From Chryseobacterium sediminis (GTDB lineage Bacteria; Bacteroidota; Bacteroidia; Flavobacteriales; Weeksellaceae), in NCBI RefSeq assembly GCF_008386505.1, contig NZ_VUNZ01000002.1:655056-719055 (forward strand): a stretch of 64,000 nt of DNA, in the 5' to 3' direction. The translations under genes and the position numbers were made by a program. This document shows positions 16,622 through 26,571 of the stretch, one piece after another. Numbering within the stretch: the first letter of the stretch is position 1; the number at the start of each line of letters is the position of its first letter. The notes under the pieces were generated by a model that did no database searches, was not told the origin of the DNA, and saw only the letters and a list, made by a program, of their open reading frames with translations.

Positions 16622-17719
16622 TTACAGTTTATTAAATATTTCGTCTACAATCTCTTTTGCGGCGTTTGGCTTGGCAAAATATTTCAGATTGGCAGACATT
16701 TCTTGTCTTACACTTTCATTTTCGCAGATTTCTGACAATGTATTCCAGAACTTTTCCTGCATTTCAGAGTCTTTTACCATTCTGGCTGCATTTTTTTCAA
16801 CCAGATTCATGGCATTTTTAGTTTGGTGGTCTTCCGCTGCAAAAGGGAAAGGCACCAAAAGCACCGGTTTTTGTGCTACAGCCAGCTCTGAAATGGCAAT
16901 AGCTCCGGCTCTAGAAACGATGATATCAGCTGCAGAATAGGCCAGTTCCATATCTTTGATAAATTCAAGGATCTGAATATTACGTGTGTCCGTATCTTTT
17001 GTTTCGTTGACAATATCTTTATAATCAAGCTTTCCTGTCTGCCAGATCAGCTGATAATCTTTATCTGCAATTTGTTTTAAATGAGATCTCCATGCATTGT
17101 TCAGAGTTCTGGAGCCTAAAGAACCTCCTACCGAAAGAATTGTAAGCTTGTCTTTATTCAATCCCATTTTTTCTTTTGCCTGAGCGGTGTCCTGCATTCC
17201 TGAAACGATGTTTTCACGAATAGGATTTCCCAGGAATGTTATTTTCTCTGCCGGAAAGCCTTCTACTTTTGGATAGGCTGTAAAAACGGCTTTAGCTTTC
17301 TTGCTTAAAATTTTGTTGGTTACTCCCGCATGTGCATTCTGTTCTTGTATGAAAATAGGAATTCCCATTTTGCTTGCTTCATAAAGAGCGGGTCCGCTGG
17401 CAAATCCTCCAGTTCCTACTGCAAAATCAGGAGCGAAGTTTTTGATAATCCTTTTAGATTTTGATAAGCTTTTCAGAATTTTGAAAGGCAATCCTAGGTT
17501 GGATAACAGATTTCCTCTGTCGATTCCTGCAATATCAATTCCCTCAATTTTATAGCCGGCCTGTGGAACTTTTTCCATTTCCATTTTTCCGTTGGCACCA
17601 ATGAACAAAAATTCTGCATCAGGAAATCTCTTTCTGATCTCATCAGCAATGGCAATAGCCGGGAAGATATGTCCTCCTGTTCCTCCGCCAGATAATACTA
17701 TTTTTAATTTTTTGTCCAT
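16622..17719 (-). CDS. murG: UDP-GlcNAc--MurNAc-(pentapeptide) pyrophosphoryl-undecaprenol GlcNAc transferase
   Basis: 365 residues of the GT28 family. The N-terminal loop GGGTGGHIFPAIAIAD (about 11-26), GTGGFASGP (about 101-109) and the C-terminal SRAGAIAISELAVAQKPVLLVPFP block (about 269-293) are the MurG signatures. It transfers GlcNAc to lipid I to make lipid II on the cytoplasmic membrane face. Its ATG lies one base after the ftsW stop, so the two are translationally coupled. Confidence 0.97.
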   Translation of the reverse strand: MDKKLKIVLSGGGTGGHIFPAIAIADEIRKRFPDAEFLFIGANGKMEMEKVPQAGYKIEGIDIAGIDRGNLLSNLGLPFKILKSLSKSKRIIKNFAPDFAVGTGGFASGPALYEASKMGIPIFIQEQNAHAGVTNKILSKKAKAVFTAYPKVEGFPAEKITFLGNPIRENIVSGMQDTAQAKEKMGLNKDKLTILSVGGSLGSRTLNNAWRSHLKQIADKDYQLIWQTGKLDYKDIVNETKDTDTRNIQILEFIKDMELAYSAADIIVSRAGAIAISELAVAQKPVLLVPFPFAAEDHQTKNAMNLVEKNAARMVKDSEMQEKFWNTLSEICENESVRQEMSANLKYFAKPNAAKEIVDEIFNKL

Positions 17720-17720
17720 T

Positions 17721-18959
17721 TTAAGCGATATCGTTTATTTCTGCTATACTTTGTTTTTTGCCCATTCCTTCTTCGTCATAAATCTGAATCCTTGAGCTTA
17801 TATTTAAAATAATACCTAACTGTAAGTAGGTTACCAGCATTGAGGTTCCTCCGTAACTTATCAAAGGCAGTGGCTGTCCTGTTACAGGGATCAGATTCAC
17901 CGCAACGGCTATATTTACCGAAAGCTGAATGAAAATCATTACCCCGAGGCTGAGTACAAGCAGCGATCCGAAAAATGCCGGCATCTTACTGGCAATCATC
18001 ACAATCCTTATCATCATAATCAGGTATAAACTGATCAGAAAAGCTGCTCCAATCACTCCATATTCTTCTACAATCACCGCGAAGATAAAGTCGGAGGCAG
18101 ACTGTGGAAGCATTTGCTTCAATGCACTTTTTCCTGGTCCCATTCCGGTAATACCACCATGTACGATGGCTGCTTTGGCCTGCATTACCTGATAGTTTTT
18201 TGCTTTTACACTCTCGTCATCTACATCGGCAGATTTTGCTTTGCTTGAGGTAAATGTTTCTACACGGCTCATCCATGTGTGAACACGGTTTCCGCCAATC
18301 ATATTAGTATTCAGAGCTATTAATAAAAATAAAACAATGGCTACAAATGAGGCAGAAATAAATCCTGCAATGTATTTCCAGTGAAGCTGGCCTATGACAA
18401 GAACCACTACGGAAACCATTAGAATCATTAATGCCGTGGAACCATTATCCTTTGCTACCAACACGAAAACAAGAAGAATAGGTCCGAAAATATACATGAT
18501 ATTCTCTATCGGGAGCCTCTCTCTTGTGATCTTTTTGGTTAAATATCTACACAGATAGATGATTAGCATTAAAAAGGCAAATGATGAAGGCTGGAATGAA
18601 ATTGGTGTTCCCGGGATTTTCAACCATCTGGAAGCACTGGCTCCGTCAATGGTCTGCCCGGTAAACATGGTGACAATCAACAGAACAATCATAAGGCCGA
18701 GCAGGATACTGCTGAGCTTTCCGATATATTCATATTTTATAGTTCCTACCAGTCTCATAATTGCTAAGCCCAAGACTACAAAGAACATGTGCTTGATAAC
18801 GTGACCAGTTGTAGTTCCGTTATTGACAATGTATTCAAGATTTGAACTTGCAGAGTATACAGGGAAAATAGAGAAGATGGAGATCACAAGGATGACCATC
18901 CAAAGTACTTTATCGCCCTTTAGAAATTCAAATCTGTTTTCTGTGTTCTGTTCGTCCAT
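17721..18959 (-). CDS. ftsW: FtsW/RodA/SpoVE family peptidoglycan polymerase
   Basis: 412 residues with about ten membrane segments. Family blocks include TIDGASASRWLKIPGTPISFQPSSFAF-like loop (split across about 123-150), the conserved VEEYGVIGAAF motif (about 296-306) and the C-terminal TGQPLPLISYGGTSML block. FtsW polymerises lipid II at the septum with its partner PBP. Position between murD and murG is the standard dcw order and identifies it as ftsW rather than rodA. Spacing to murG is one base. Confidence 0.95.
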   Translation of the reverse strand: MDEQNTENRFEFLKGDKVLWMVILVISIFSIFPVYSASSNLEYIVNNGTTTGHVIKHMFFVVLGLAIMRLVGTIKYEYIGKLSSILLGLMIVLLIVTMFTGQTIDGASASRWLKIPGTPISFQPSSFAFLMLIIYLCRYLTKKITRERLPIENIMYIFGPILLVFVLVAKDNGSTALMILMVSVVVLVIGQLHWKYIAGFISASFVAIVLFLLIALNTNMIGGNRVHTWMSRVETFTSSKAKSADVDDESVKAKNYQVMQAKAAIVHGGITGMGPGKSALKQMLPQSASDFIFAVIVEEYGVIGAAFLISLYLIMMIRIVMIASKMPAFFGSLLVLSLGVMIFIQLSVNIAVAVNLIPVTGQPLPLISYGGTSMLVTYLQLGIILNISSRIQIYDEEGMGKKQSIAEINDIA

Positions 18960-19001
18960 AATTTTGTATTGATGTATAATGTACTTTGTACAAAAAACAT
19001 T

Positions 19002-20327
19002 TTACTTTAATACCTGCTCCTTAAACTGGCGCCCTCTGTCTTCATAGCTTTTGAACAAGTCAAAGCTTGCACAACATGGAGATAGTAAAACGGTATCTCC
19101 TTTTTTAGCCAGTGATTTTGAAATTCTCACGGCTTCCTCCATGCTTGAAGTATCATAAATAACTTCTTTTTTGTCTTTAAAGAAATCTATAATCTTCTTA
19201 TTATCAATTCCAAGGCATACAATGGCCTTCACTTTTCTTTTGACTAAATCTTCAATTTCGGTATAGTCATTTCCTTTATCTAATCCACCAACAATCCATA
19301 CGGTTGGTGTTTTCATACTTTCCAAAGCATAATAAGTAGCATTCACATTGGTTGCTTTACTGTCATTGATGTATTTTACATGATCAATCTCAGTCACCAA
19401 TTCCAGTCTGTGTTCTACAGCCTGGAATGTCATCAGTGAATGTCTGATGCTTTCATTGTTGATTTTTAATATCTTACCTGCAATAGATGCCGCTAAGCTG
19501 TTGGCTACATTGTGATTTCCCAACAGAGACAATTCGTCAACTTTCATTGAGAATTCATCTTTCATTTTTACCACAATTTCATCTTCATTCACAAAACCTC
19601 CTTCAGATAATTTCTCTTTTGTTGAGAAAGGAACCATTTTAGCTTTTATTTCAAGCTTTTCAAGAAGATTTTTGCTCATTTCATCATCTTTGTTGTAGAT
19701 GAAGAAATTATCATTTTCCTGATTTTCAGTGATTCTGAATTTTGCCAAAGCATATTCTTCATAGTTGTAGTTGTACTGATCCAGATGATCCTGGGACAGA
19801 TTCAACAGTAAAGAAATATAAGGTCTGAAATTCTGAATATCATCCAGCTGGAAAGAGCTTACTTCCAATACATAATATTCATGGTTTTCATCTGCCACCT
19901 GCTTGGCAAAGCTGTAGCCGATATTTCCTCCTAAACCTACATTCAATCCGTCGTTTTTCAGGATGTAGTAGATCAGGGAAGTTGTTGTTGTTTTTCCGTT
20001 GCTTCCGGTAATGGCAATGATCTTTGCGTCTGTAAATTCAGAAGCAAATTCAATTTCAGAGGAAAGTCTGATTCCTTTTTCATGAATTTTATGAATGATC
20101 TCCGCTTTTTTCGGAATTCCCGGGCTTTTTACGATCCAGTCAGCATTTAAAATCCTTTCTTCATCGTGGTTACCTTCTTCAAATTCAATTTCATTATCGG
20201 TAAGAAACTGCTTATAGTTATCCTTAATAGCTCCTTTATCTGAAAGAAATACTTCCAGACCTTTCTTTTTTGCCAAATAAGCAGCACCGCATCCGCTTTC
20301 TCCACCTCCTAAAACAACTATTTTCAT
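19002..20327 (-). CDS. murD: UDP-N-acetylmuramoylalanine--D-glutamate ligase
   Basis: 441 residues. The ATP P-loop is AITGSNGKTTTTSLIYYIL (about 105-123), preceded by a Rossmann-like N-terminus VVLGGGESGCGAAYLA. The NLSQDHLDQY block and NDSKATNVNAT (about 317-327) are MurD-specific. It adds D-glutamate to UDP-MurNAc-L-Ala. The gap to ftsW contains an ATGTA/TGTACA palindrome and the gap to mraY a word-repeat element. Confidence 0.96.
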   Translation of the reverse strand: MKIVVLGGGESGCGAAYLAKKKGLEVFLSDKGAIKDNYKQFLTDNEIEFEEGNHDEERILNADWIVKSPGIPKKAEIIHKIHEKGIRLSSEIEFASEFTDAKIIAITGSNGKTTTTSLIYYILKNDGLNVGLGGNIGYSFAKQVADENHEYYVLEVSSFQLDDIQNFRPYISLLLNLSQDHLDQYNYNYEEYALAKFRITENQENDNFFIYNKDDEMSKNLLEKLEIKAKMVPFSTKEKLSEGGFVNEDEIVVKMKDEFSMKVDELSLLGNHNVANSLAASIAGKILKINNESIRHSLMTFQAVEHRLELVTEIDHVKYINDSKATNVNATYYALESMKTPTVWIVGGLDKGNDYTEIEDLVKRKVKAIVCLGIDNKKIIDFFKDKKEVIYDTSSMEEAVRISKSLAKKGDTVLLSPCCASFDLFKSYEDRGRQFKEQVLK

Positions 20328-20329
20328 AT

Positions 20330-20386
20330 TATAAAAGCTTTATGCTATAGGCTTTAAGCTTTAAGCTTATTGCTACAGCTTTTAAT
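20330..20386. repeat. Word-repeat element (family A), murD-mraY gap
   Basis: Built from AAGCTTTATGC, TATAGGCTTTAAGC and TTTAAGCTTATTGC, largely self-complementary around AAGCTT sites. It resembles the elements in the yqeY-ftsZ gap and after secA. Confidence 0.55.
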
Positions 20387-20387
20387 T

Positions 20388-21629
20388 TTATCTCATTTTT
20401 AGTGTGATCAGACATACAATCGCCAATATTACCCCGATGATGATCATTCTGTTCACGATTTTACTTTCGTGGAAACCTTCTTTCTGATAATGATGGTGTA
20501 ATGGTGACATTTTGAATAGTCTATTGTTTTGGGCATATTCCAACCCGTATTTTCTTTTTCTGTATTTGAAAACAACTACCTGAAGCATTACAGATACGTT
20601 TTCAATTAAGAAGATTCCGCATAATACAGGAATCAGCAATTCTTTTCTTAAAATAATGGCTAAAACAGCAATTACTCCTCCCAGCATCAAACTTCCGGTA
20701 TCTCCCATGAAAACCTGTGCCGGATAGGTGTTGTACCAGAAGAATCCGATCACTGCTCCTACCATTGCCACGGCAAAAATGGTGGTTTCTCCCATATTCG
20801 GAAGGAACATAATATTAAGGTAATCTGCAAAGATGATGTTTCCTGAAAGATAAGCGAAGAGCGCCAGTGTGAGCAGTATAATGGCACTGGTTCCGGCTGC
20901 GAGACCATCAATTCCATCCGTGATATTGGCTCCGTTTGAAACAGCTGTTACAATGAAGATCACAATGGGAATAAAGACAATCCATGCCCACTCATGGGCA
21001 TCTTTATCATTCATCCAAAATAAAATTCCGCTATAATCGAACTCATTATTTTTTGCAAAAGGTACGGTAGAAACAGTAATTTTTTCTGTAGGCATAAAGT
21101 TTTGTTCTACATTGTTTCTGTTGACTACTTTAGCATCTGCATATTTTCTTTTAACAGTAATATCCGGGTGGAAATACATTGTAATTCCGACAATTAGCCC
21201 TAGACCAACTTGTCCTACAATTTTAAATTTACCGCTTAATCCGTCTTTGTTTTTTTTGATTTTCTTTAAATAATCATCAAGGAAACCAATTGCCCCCATC
21301 CAAAACATGGAAACCAGCAGCAGAACAATATACACATTGGTAATCCTTGTAAACAGCAATACCGGGATGATGGTTGCCAAAATGATGATGAGACCTCCCA
21401 TGGTAGGAGTTCCTTCTTTTTGTTTCTGGCCATCTAATCCTAAGTCACGTACCAATTCTCCCATTTGTTTTGTTCTCAGGTAATTGATTACTCTTTTTCC
21501 GTAGACAAGAGCAATAATCAAAGAGAATAATACAGCCATTCCGGCACGGAAGGAAATGTATTTCAACAATCCTAATCCGGGAACGTGAATTCCATGGTTG
21601 GTTAGATATTCGTATAGATAGTATAGCAT
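20388..21629 (-). CDS. mraY: Phospho-N-acetylmuramoyl-pentapeptide-transferase
   Basis: 413 residues with about ten membrane helices. Signature blocks are [11 protein letters not shown] (about 74-84), [34 protein letters not shown] (the Asp pair, about 232-246), [12 protein letters not shown] and [11 protein letters not shown] near the end. It transfers phospho-MurNAc-pentapeptide to undecaprenyl phosphate to give lipid I. The protein is longer than the roughly 320-360 residues of most bacteria because of a hydrophilic insertion at about 150-210, which I associate with Bacteroidota MraY. Confidence 0.96.
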   Translation of the reverse strand: MLYYLYEYLTNHGIHVPGLGLLKYISFRAGMAVLFSLIIALVYGKRVINYLRTKQMGELVRDLGLDGQKQKEGTPTMGGLIIILATIIPVLLFTRITNVYIVLLLVSMFWMGAIGFLDDYLKKIKKNKDGLSGKFKIVGQVGLGLIVGITMYFHPDITVKRKYADAKVVNRNNVEQNFMPTEKITVSTVPFAKNNEFDYSGILFWMNDKDAHEWAWIVFIPIVIFIVTAVSNGANITDGIDGLAAGTSAIILLTLALFAYLSGNIIFADYLNIMFLPNMGETTIFAVAMVGAVIGFFWYNTYPAQVFMGDTGSLMLGGVIAVLAIILRKELLIPVLCGIFLIENVSVMLQVVVFKYRKRKYGLEYAQNNRLFKMSPLHHHYQKEGFHESKIVNRMIIIGVILAIVCLITLKMR

Positions 21630-21663
21630 GTTTATTTCATTTAAAGATTAAGAAATTAAGGTA

Positions 21664-21702
21664 TTTAGAAATTCTTATTGTCTTAATTCCAGAATTTCTA
21701 AA
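21664..21702. repeat. Hairpin repeat in the mraY-murE gap
   Basis: Arms 21664-21675 and 21691-21702 (TTTAGAAATTCT and its exact complement) form a 12-bp stem with a 15-nt loop. It occupies the middle of the 89-nt gap; there is no T-run that would make it a clear terminator. Confidence 0.7.
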
Positions 21703-21718
21703 TCTTTTAATTTAAAAT

Positions 21719-23179
21719 TTATTTACTCATTAATTTCCAAAGCTCATTAATTACTTCTTTGTCATCAAAATGATGTTTCACACCATTTATCTCCTGATAG
21801 TTTTCGTGGCCTTTTCCGGCAACTAAAACAATATCTTTAGGTTCTGCAAATTTTATAGCCATCTTTATGGCTTCTCTTCTATCCGGAATTGAAGTGTACT
21901 TGCTGAAATTTTGTGGTTCAACACCTGCTTCAATTTCTTTGATAATCTGTGCAGGATCTTCTGTTCTCGGATTATCTGAAGTGATAATTGCCAATGTAGA
22001 TTTTTTTGTGGCAATATTTCCCATTTCAGGTCTTTTGGAGTGATCTCTGTCTCCTCCGCAACCGAATACGGTGATTAATCTTTCATTTTTGGTTCTGATA
22101 TCGTTAATGCTGTCCAGAATGTTTTCCAATGCATCCGGAGTGTGTGCATAATCTACGATAAAGAAAATTCCACCATCGGATTTGAAAGTTTCAAATCTAC
22201 CGGAAACTCTTTTTAATTTGCTTACAGCCTGAAGAATTTCATCCTGCCCAAAACCTAGTTCAGCAGCAATTCCGAATACAAGCAGTAAATTATATACATT
22301 GAATTTCCCGGTCAATGTCGTCCAGAATTCTTTTCCGTTGAAGTTCAACAGCATTCCGTTGAAATCTACTTCTAAAAGCTTTCCGTGATAGTCTGCCATG
22401 GTTTTCAATGCATAAGACTTCTTTTTAGCCTTAGTGTTCTGAAGCATGACATTTCCATTTTTGTCATCCGCGTTGGTGATGGCAATGGCTGTATCTTCTA
22501 ATTGATCAAAGAATCTTTTCTTAGTTTTTAAATATTCTTCAAAGGTTTTATGATAATCTAAATGATCGTGAGTAAGATTGGTGAACCCTGCTATTTTGAA
22601 GTGTAATCCTTCAATTCTGTTTTGAGCGATTCCATGTGAGCTTACTTCCATGAAAGCGAATTCACATCCTTTTTCTACTGCTTCCGATAAAATTCTGTTG
22701 ATTGTAATCACATCCGGAGTGGTATGAGTAGCCGGAATAATTTCTTCGCCAATTCTGATCTCAACAGTGGAAAGCAATGCGGATTCATAGCCCAGGTTTT
22801 TGAAAACATCAAAAAGAAGGGTAGAAACAGATGTTTTTCCATTAGTTCCCGTAACTCCTATCAGTTTTAGTTTCTGAGAAGGGTTTCCGTAGAAATTAGA
22901 AGCAAGGTGACCTAAGGCTTTAGATGAATCTTTTACCTGAACATAGGTTACGTTTTCAACCAATATTTCTGGAAATTCTTCGCAAACAATTGCTGCTGCA
23001 CCTTTTTCAATAGCAGATGCAATGAATGAGTGACCATCCACTACCGTTCCTCTCATTGCAATGTAAAGAGAGCCTTTTGTAACTTTTCTGCTGTCGATTA
23101 CCAATTCAGTAACCTCACGGTTGTTATCACCGTGAATTTCCAGTACTGGTATTCTGTTTACTAATTCTGTTATAATCAT
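21719..23179 (-). CDS. murE: UDP-N-acetylmuramoyl-L-alanyl-D-glutamate--2,6-diaminopimelate ligase
   Basis: 486 residues from ATG 23179; a TTG three codons upstream is the only alternative. The P-loop is GVTGTNGKTSVSTLL (about 107-121), the Mur centre HTTPD and the C-terminal specificity loop DNPRTEDP (about 402-409). The DNPR motif is the one associated with meso-diaminopimelate rather than lysine addition, so the peptidoglycan should be DAP type. It lies between ftsI and mraY in the standard order. Confidence 0.96.
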   Translation of the reverse strand: MIITELVNRIPVLEIHGDNNREVTELVIDSRKVTKGSLYIAMRGTVVDGHSFIASAIEKGAAAIVCEEFPEILVENVTYVQVKDSSKALGHLASNFYGNPSQKLKLIGVTGTNGKTSVSTLLFDVFKNLGYESALLSTVEIRIGEEIIPATHTTPDVITINRILSEAVEKGCEFAFMEVSSHGIAQNRIEGLHFKIAGFTNLTHDHLDYHKTFEEYLKTKKRFFDQLEDTAIAITNADDKNGNVMLQNTKAKKKSYALKTMADYHGKLLEVDFNGMLLNFNGKEFWTTLTGKFNVYNLLLVFGIAAELGFGQDEILQAVSKLKRVSGRFETFKSDGGIFFIVDYAHTPDALENILDSINDIRTKNERLITVFGCGGDRDHSKRPEMGNIATKKSTLAIITSDNPRTEDPAQIIKEIEAGVEPQNFSKYTSIPDRREAIKMAIKFAEPKDIVLVAGKGHENYQEINGVKHHFDDKEVINELWKLMSK

Positions 23180-23222
23180 TTTTATCAATAAGGCTTTGCC
23201 CTATTTTGTTTTAAATCCTTAT

Positions 23223-25214
23223 TTAATTCTGCAGAGACAAATAAATTCTCTGGTTTTTACTGATCGTTGTGCCTTCAAGAGGGAACTGTTCTTTAATTCT
23301 TCCCACTCCTTTATAGTCGACACGATATCCTAAGTTTTCCAATTGCGGGATTACATTTTTACCAATTAATCCTACCACATTAGGCATTTGCTTATCATTT
23401 ACTGCTACTTTAACATTAGGTTCAACCATTTTGCTCAGGTTTACCTTTTTGTCTACAAGCATTTCTTTTTCAATGTTTTGAGGTGTTTTCAGGAATGTTT
23501 TTCCTGCAATTTCTTTAAATACCGGTGCTGAAACGGAACCTCCATAAAATCCTTTTGCAGTATTAGGTTCACTAATCATTACATAACAGGTATATTTTGG
23601 GGCGTCAGCCGGATAAAATCCTGCAAATGATGCGCGGTATTTCATTGGACCAGGCAGCCAGTATTCAAATCTTGCGGTTCCTGTTTTTCCTGCCATTTTC
23701 AGGTTGGGAGTAAAGATACTTCGTCCTGTTCCTTTTTCTACAGCTTTGGTTAAAGCACTGGTCATCATTTTAATAGCTTTTTCAGATGCCATTTTGTTGA
23801 CCATTACTTCAGGCTTCGCGTTGTACATCACTTTTCCATCTTTCATTATTTTATCGATGAATAATGGCTTAAGCATTTTTCCTCCATTGGCAACCCCGTT
23901 GTAAAAGGTCGTCAGTTGCAGAAGGTTGATATTGGAAGAGTATCCGTAAGAAATAGAAGCCAGTGTTGCTGCATTCCATCTTTTATTCTGTGGAGTTACG
24001 ATCTTTGGTTTTGTGATTCCCGGAAGCTCGATATCCATTTTGTCGAATAATTTCCAACGTTTCAGGTGGTCAAGGAAGATCTGAGGCTTTTCTGCATAAT
24101 ACTTTGTGATCAGTTTTGACGTTCCTACGTTACTGGATTTTGCCAATACGTCACTGATATCATAAGTTCCACCTCCGTGGCCATCAGAGATTCTCTGTTT
24201 TGCATATACCCAAACTCCGTTTCCTACATTTACTGTTGTGTTTTCATCAATAAATCCATCATCCATTGCTGCTAAAAGCGAAATGGTTTTAAAAGTAGAT
24301 CCCGGTTCGATATTGTCTTTCAGGGCATAATTGTAAGAATCTTCGTAATCTCCTGAATCTGTTCTTCTTAAGTTGACAAGGGCGCGTACTTTTCCGGTTT
24401 CAACTTCCATGACAATTACGGTACCATGTTTGGCTTCAAAATTAATCAGCTGTTTCTCAAGTGCGGAGTGTGCAATGTCTTGAATTCTAAGGTCTAAGGT
24501 TGTATATACATCTTCTCCGTCTACCGGTTCCTGCACTTTCCAGAAGTCAATGGGTTTCCATTGTGAAGAATTGATTCTTTGCTCAAGTCTTTTTCCGTCC
24601 GTTCCTGTCAGATATTTTGAAAAAGCTCCTTCCAATCCTGATCTAAGTTCTCCGTTATCCATACCAATAGTTCCGGCTCCGATTTCTGAAGTGGCAAGTT
24701 CTCTTTTATAGTTTCTGTCAACGATAAAACCTCCCTTGTTTTTACCTCTTTTGAAGATCGGGAACTTTCTGATTCTGTCATACTGATCAAAATCTAGCCC
24801 TTTCACTAAAGTGTAGTATTGGTTTTTCTTTTTCTTCTGCTCGTCAAATTTCTGTCTGAATTCTCCTCTGGATTTTCCGAACATTTTACTCAATGAATCC
24901 GTCAGCGCTCCGATATTATTGGAGTATACGGTATCTTTCATCGTCTTGAAGTCAAGATAGATGTCATATCGCATTACAGTAGTTGCGAGAATAGAACCGT
25001 CAGACGCAAAAAGGTTACCGCGGGCTGCCTTTAAAGTAGCTTCACGATAGTTTTTATTAATGTAATCGTCTTTAATTTCCTGAACATTGGTATTCTGAAG
25101 AATAACAATTCTTGCCAAAAACATGACAAACACGCACAAAGCTACCACTGCAAAGAGGTAGCCCCATCGTAACGTTTTCTTACGTTTATTGTCGTATTCA
25201 TTTTGCTTTTGCAT
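23223..25214 (-). CDS. ftsI: Septal penicillin-binding protein (FtsI/PBP3-like transpeptidase) with PASTA domain
   Basis: 663 residues. One N-terminal membrane helix (about 18-37) is followed by the PBP dimerisation domain (about 55-210) and the transpeptidase domain. Active-site motifs are STFK (Ser306-Lys309), SSN within AKSSNVGTSK, and KTGT in MAGKTGTARFEY. The last about 60 residues form a PASTA domain (MPNVVGLIGKNVIPQLENLG). It cross-links septal peptidoglycan with FtsW. The start ATG overlaps the end of ftsL by 17 bases, implying translational coupling. Confidence 0.95.
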   Translation of the reverse strand: MQKQNEYDNKRKKTLRWGYLFAVVALCVFVMFLARIVILQNTNVQEIKDDYINKNYREATLKAARGNLFASDGSILATTVMRYDIYLDFKTMKDTVYSNNIGALTDSLSKMFGKSRGEFRQKFDEQKKKKNQYYTLVKGLDFDQYDRIRKFPIFKRGKNKGGFIVDRNYKRELATSEIGAGTIGMDNGELRSGLEGAFSKYLTGTDGKRLEQRINSSQWKPIDFWKVQEPVDGEDVYTTLDLRIQDIAHSALEKQLINFEAKHGTVIVMEVETGKVRALVNLRRTDSGDYEDSYNYALKDNIEPGSTFKTISLLAAMDDGFIDENTTVNVGNGVWVYAKQRISDGHGGGTYDISDVLAKSSNVGTSKLITKYYAEKPQIFLDHLKRWKLFDKMDIELPGITKPKIVTPQNKRWNAATLASISYGYSSNINLLQLTTFYNGVANGGKMLKPLFIDKIMKDGKVMYNAKPEVMVNKMASEKAIKMMTSALTKAVEKGTGRSIFTPNLKMAGKTGTARFEYWLPGPMKYRASFAGFYPADAPKYTCYVMISEPNTAKGFYGGSVSAPVFKEIAGKTFLKTPQNIEKEMLVDKKVNLSKMVEPNVKVAVNDKQMPNVVGLIGKNVIPQLENLGYRVDYKGVGRIKEQFPLEGTTISKNQRIYLSLQN

Positions 25215-25563
25215 CTGTACTGTCCAGTTTTATTAGCAATTTGTGAGGGTGGTTTTCCAGGGTCATTAATGAATCCCGGGCAACCTCTTTCCCCAGCTCT
25301 GATTCCATTTTTACTTTGATCAGCTTACTCTGGGCGTAAGCGTTTCTTGATTTGTATTCTTCTGTTTCCTCTTTTAAGGCGTTTACAATTTTTATTTTTT
25401 TATTGACGAGATGGTTGGTATAAATCATGGCCATCATCAGAACAAACAACAGGAGGAAATACTTATAATGTATTTTGATCTCATCACGATTCAGAAAGTT
25501 TCCTTTTATAATATCTATAAAAGTGAGTCTTTTCTGGGGGCGATTTGTTGTTCTTTTTGCCAA
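25198..25563 (-). CDS. FtsL-like cell division protein (Bacteroidota type)
   Basis: 121 residues with the FtsL layout: basic cytoplasmic N-terminus, one membrane helix (about 36-53) and a periplasmic coiled-coil-like segment (about 56-95). The only usable start is TTG at 25563, since an in-frame stop lies just upstream and the next Met is inside the membrane helix. It sits between rsmH and ftsI, exactly where ftsL lies in dcw clusters, and overlaps ftsI by 17 bases. Sequence conservation of FtsL is weak, so the call depends on topology and position. Confidence 0.85.
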   Translation of the reverse strand: MAKRTTNRPQKRLTFIDIIKGNFLNRDEIKIHYKYFLLLFVLMMAMIYTNHLVNKKIKIVNALKEETEEYKSRNAYAQSKLIKVKMESELGKEVARDSLMTLENHPHKLLIKLDSTDAKAK

Positions 25564-25568
25564 AGCTT

Positions 25569-25636
25569 TGTTTATAATTGATTAATGATAAAGGATAATT
25601 GATATCGCTTATCACTTATGATTTATCATTTATACT
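25569..25636. repeat. Palindromic AT-rich repeat (family B), ftsL-rsmH gap
   Basis: Contains TATAATTGATTAATGATAA, ATCGCTTATCA and TGATTTATCATTTATA, matching the repeat in the ftsZ-ftsA gap word for word over several blocks. Confidence 0.65.
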
Positions 25637-26523
25637 TTTATTCCTGTTCTCATTTTGGCACTTCTTGCTCTTGAGTTTTCTTCGATCTCCTGATCATCAG
25701 GAATGATTGCTTTACTCTTTATCAATTCAAATGCCTTTTTATAATTTCCGTAGATATCTCTTGCCGGTTCTCCTTCAAACATTCCATTTTTCAGGAATCT
25801 TTTTACCAAACGGTCTTCTAAAGAGTGGTAAGAAATAACGACCAGCCTTCCTTCCGGTTTCAACACATTATAAGCCTGAACTAGCATTTCCTTTAATACT
25901 TCAAGTTCCTGGTTAACTTCAATTCTTATTGCCTGAAAAAGCTGGGCATAGAATTTATTTACCTTATGAGGCGGAATGTAGCTGAAAAGCTTTTTCAAAT
26001 CCTCAGTAGTATCTATGCTTTTTGTTTTTCTGTGGTGAACAATTTCTCTTGCCAGTTTTCTTGCTTCTCTTAATTCTCCATAGTGATAGAAAAGATCTGC
26101 AAGTTCACTTTCTTCATATTCATTGATCACTCTTTTGGCATCAAGGTTCTGCATTACATTCATCCTCATGTCCAAAGGAGCATTGCTTCTTGTAGAGAAA
26201 CCTCTGTCTGCTTCATCAAACTGGTGTGAAGAAACACCCAGGTCAGCCAAAACACCATCTACCTGAGGAACTCCGTACATCAGTAATGAGTTTTCCAGAA
26301 ATCTGAAATTCTGATTAACTAATGTAAATCTAGGATCATCAATTGTATTTTTAAGTGCATCCAGATCCTGGTCAAAACTGAACAATCTTCCTTTATCAGA
26401 AAGTCTGCTCAAAATCTCCCTGGAGTGGCCTCCGCCTCCAAAGGTGCAGTCCACATATATTCCGTCAGGATTCGTCACCAAATCATCAACACTCTGCTTC
26501 AACAAAACGGGGTTATGATACAT
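25630..26523 (-). CDS. rsmH: 16S rRNA (cytosine(1402)-N(4))-methyltransferase
   Basis: 297 residues. The SAM-binding motif is YVDCTFGGGGHSREIL (about 24-39). LADLGVSSHQFDEADRGFSTR (about 94-114, two adjoining conserved blocks) and VISYHSLEDRLVKRF (about 224-238) are typical RsmH (MraW) blocks. It methylates C1402 in the ribosomal P site. It is the second gene of the dcw cluster, 48 nt after mraZ. Confidence 0.97.
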   Translation of the reverse strand: MYHNPVLLKQSVDDLVTNPDGIYVDCTFGGGGHSREILSRLSDKGRLFSFDQDLDALKNTIDDPRFTLVNQNFRFLENSLLMYGVPQVDGVLADLGVSSHQFDEADRGFSTRSNAPLDMRMNVMQNLDAKRVINEYEESELADLFYHYGELREARKLAREIVHHRKTKSIDTTEDLKKLFSYIPPHKVNKFYAQLFQAIRIEVNQELEVLKEMLVQAYNVLKPEGRLVVISYHSLEDRLVKRFLKNGMFEGEPARDIYGNYKKAFELIKSKAIIPDDQEIEENSRARSAKMRTGIKV

Positions 26524-26571
26524 GCTTAATTGTGTTTTTTATTTAATATATAATCAATTAATAACCTACAG

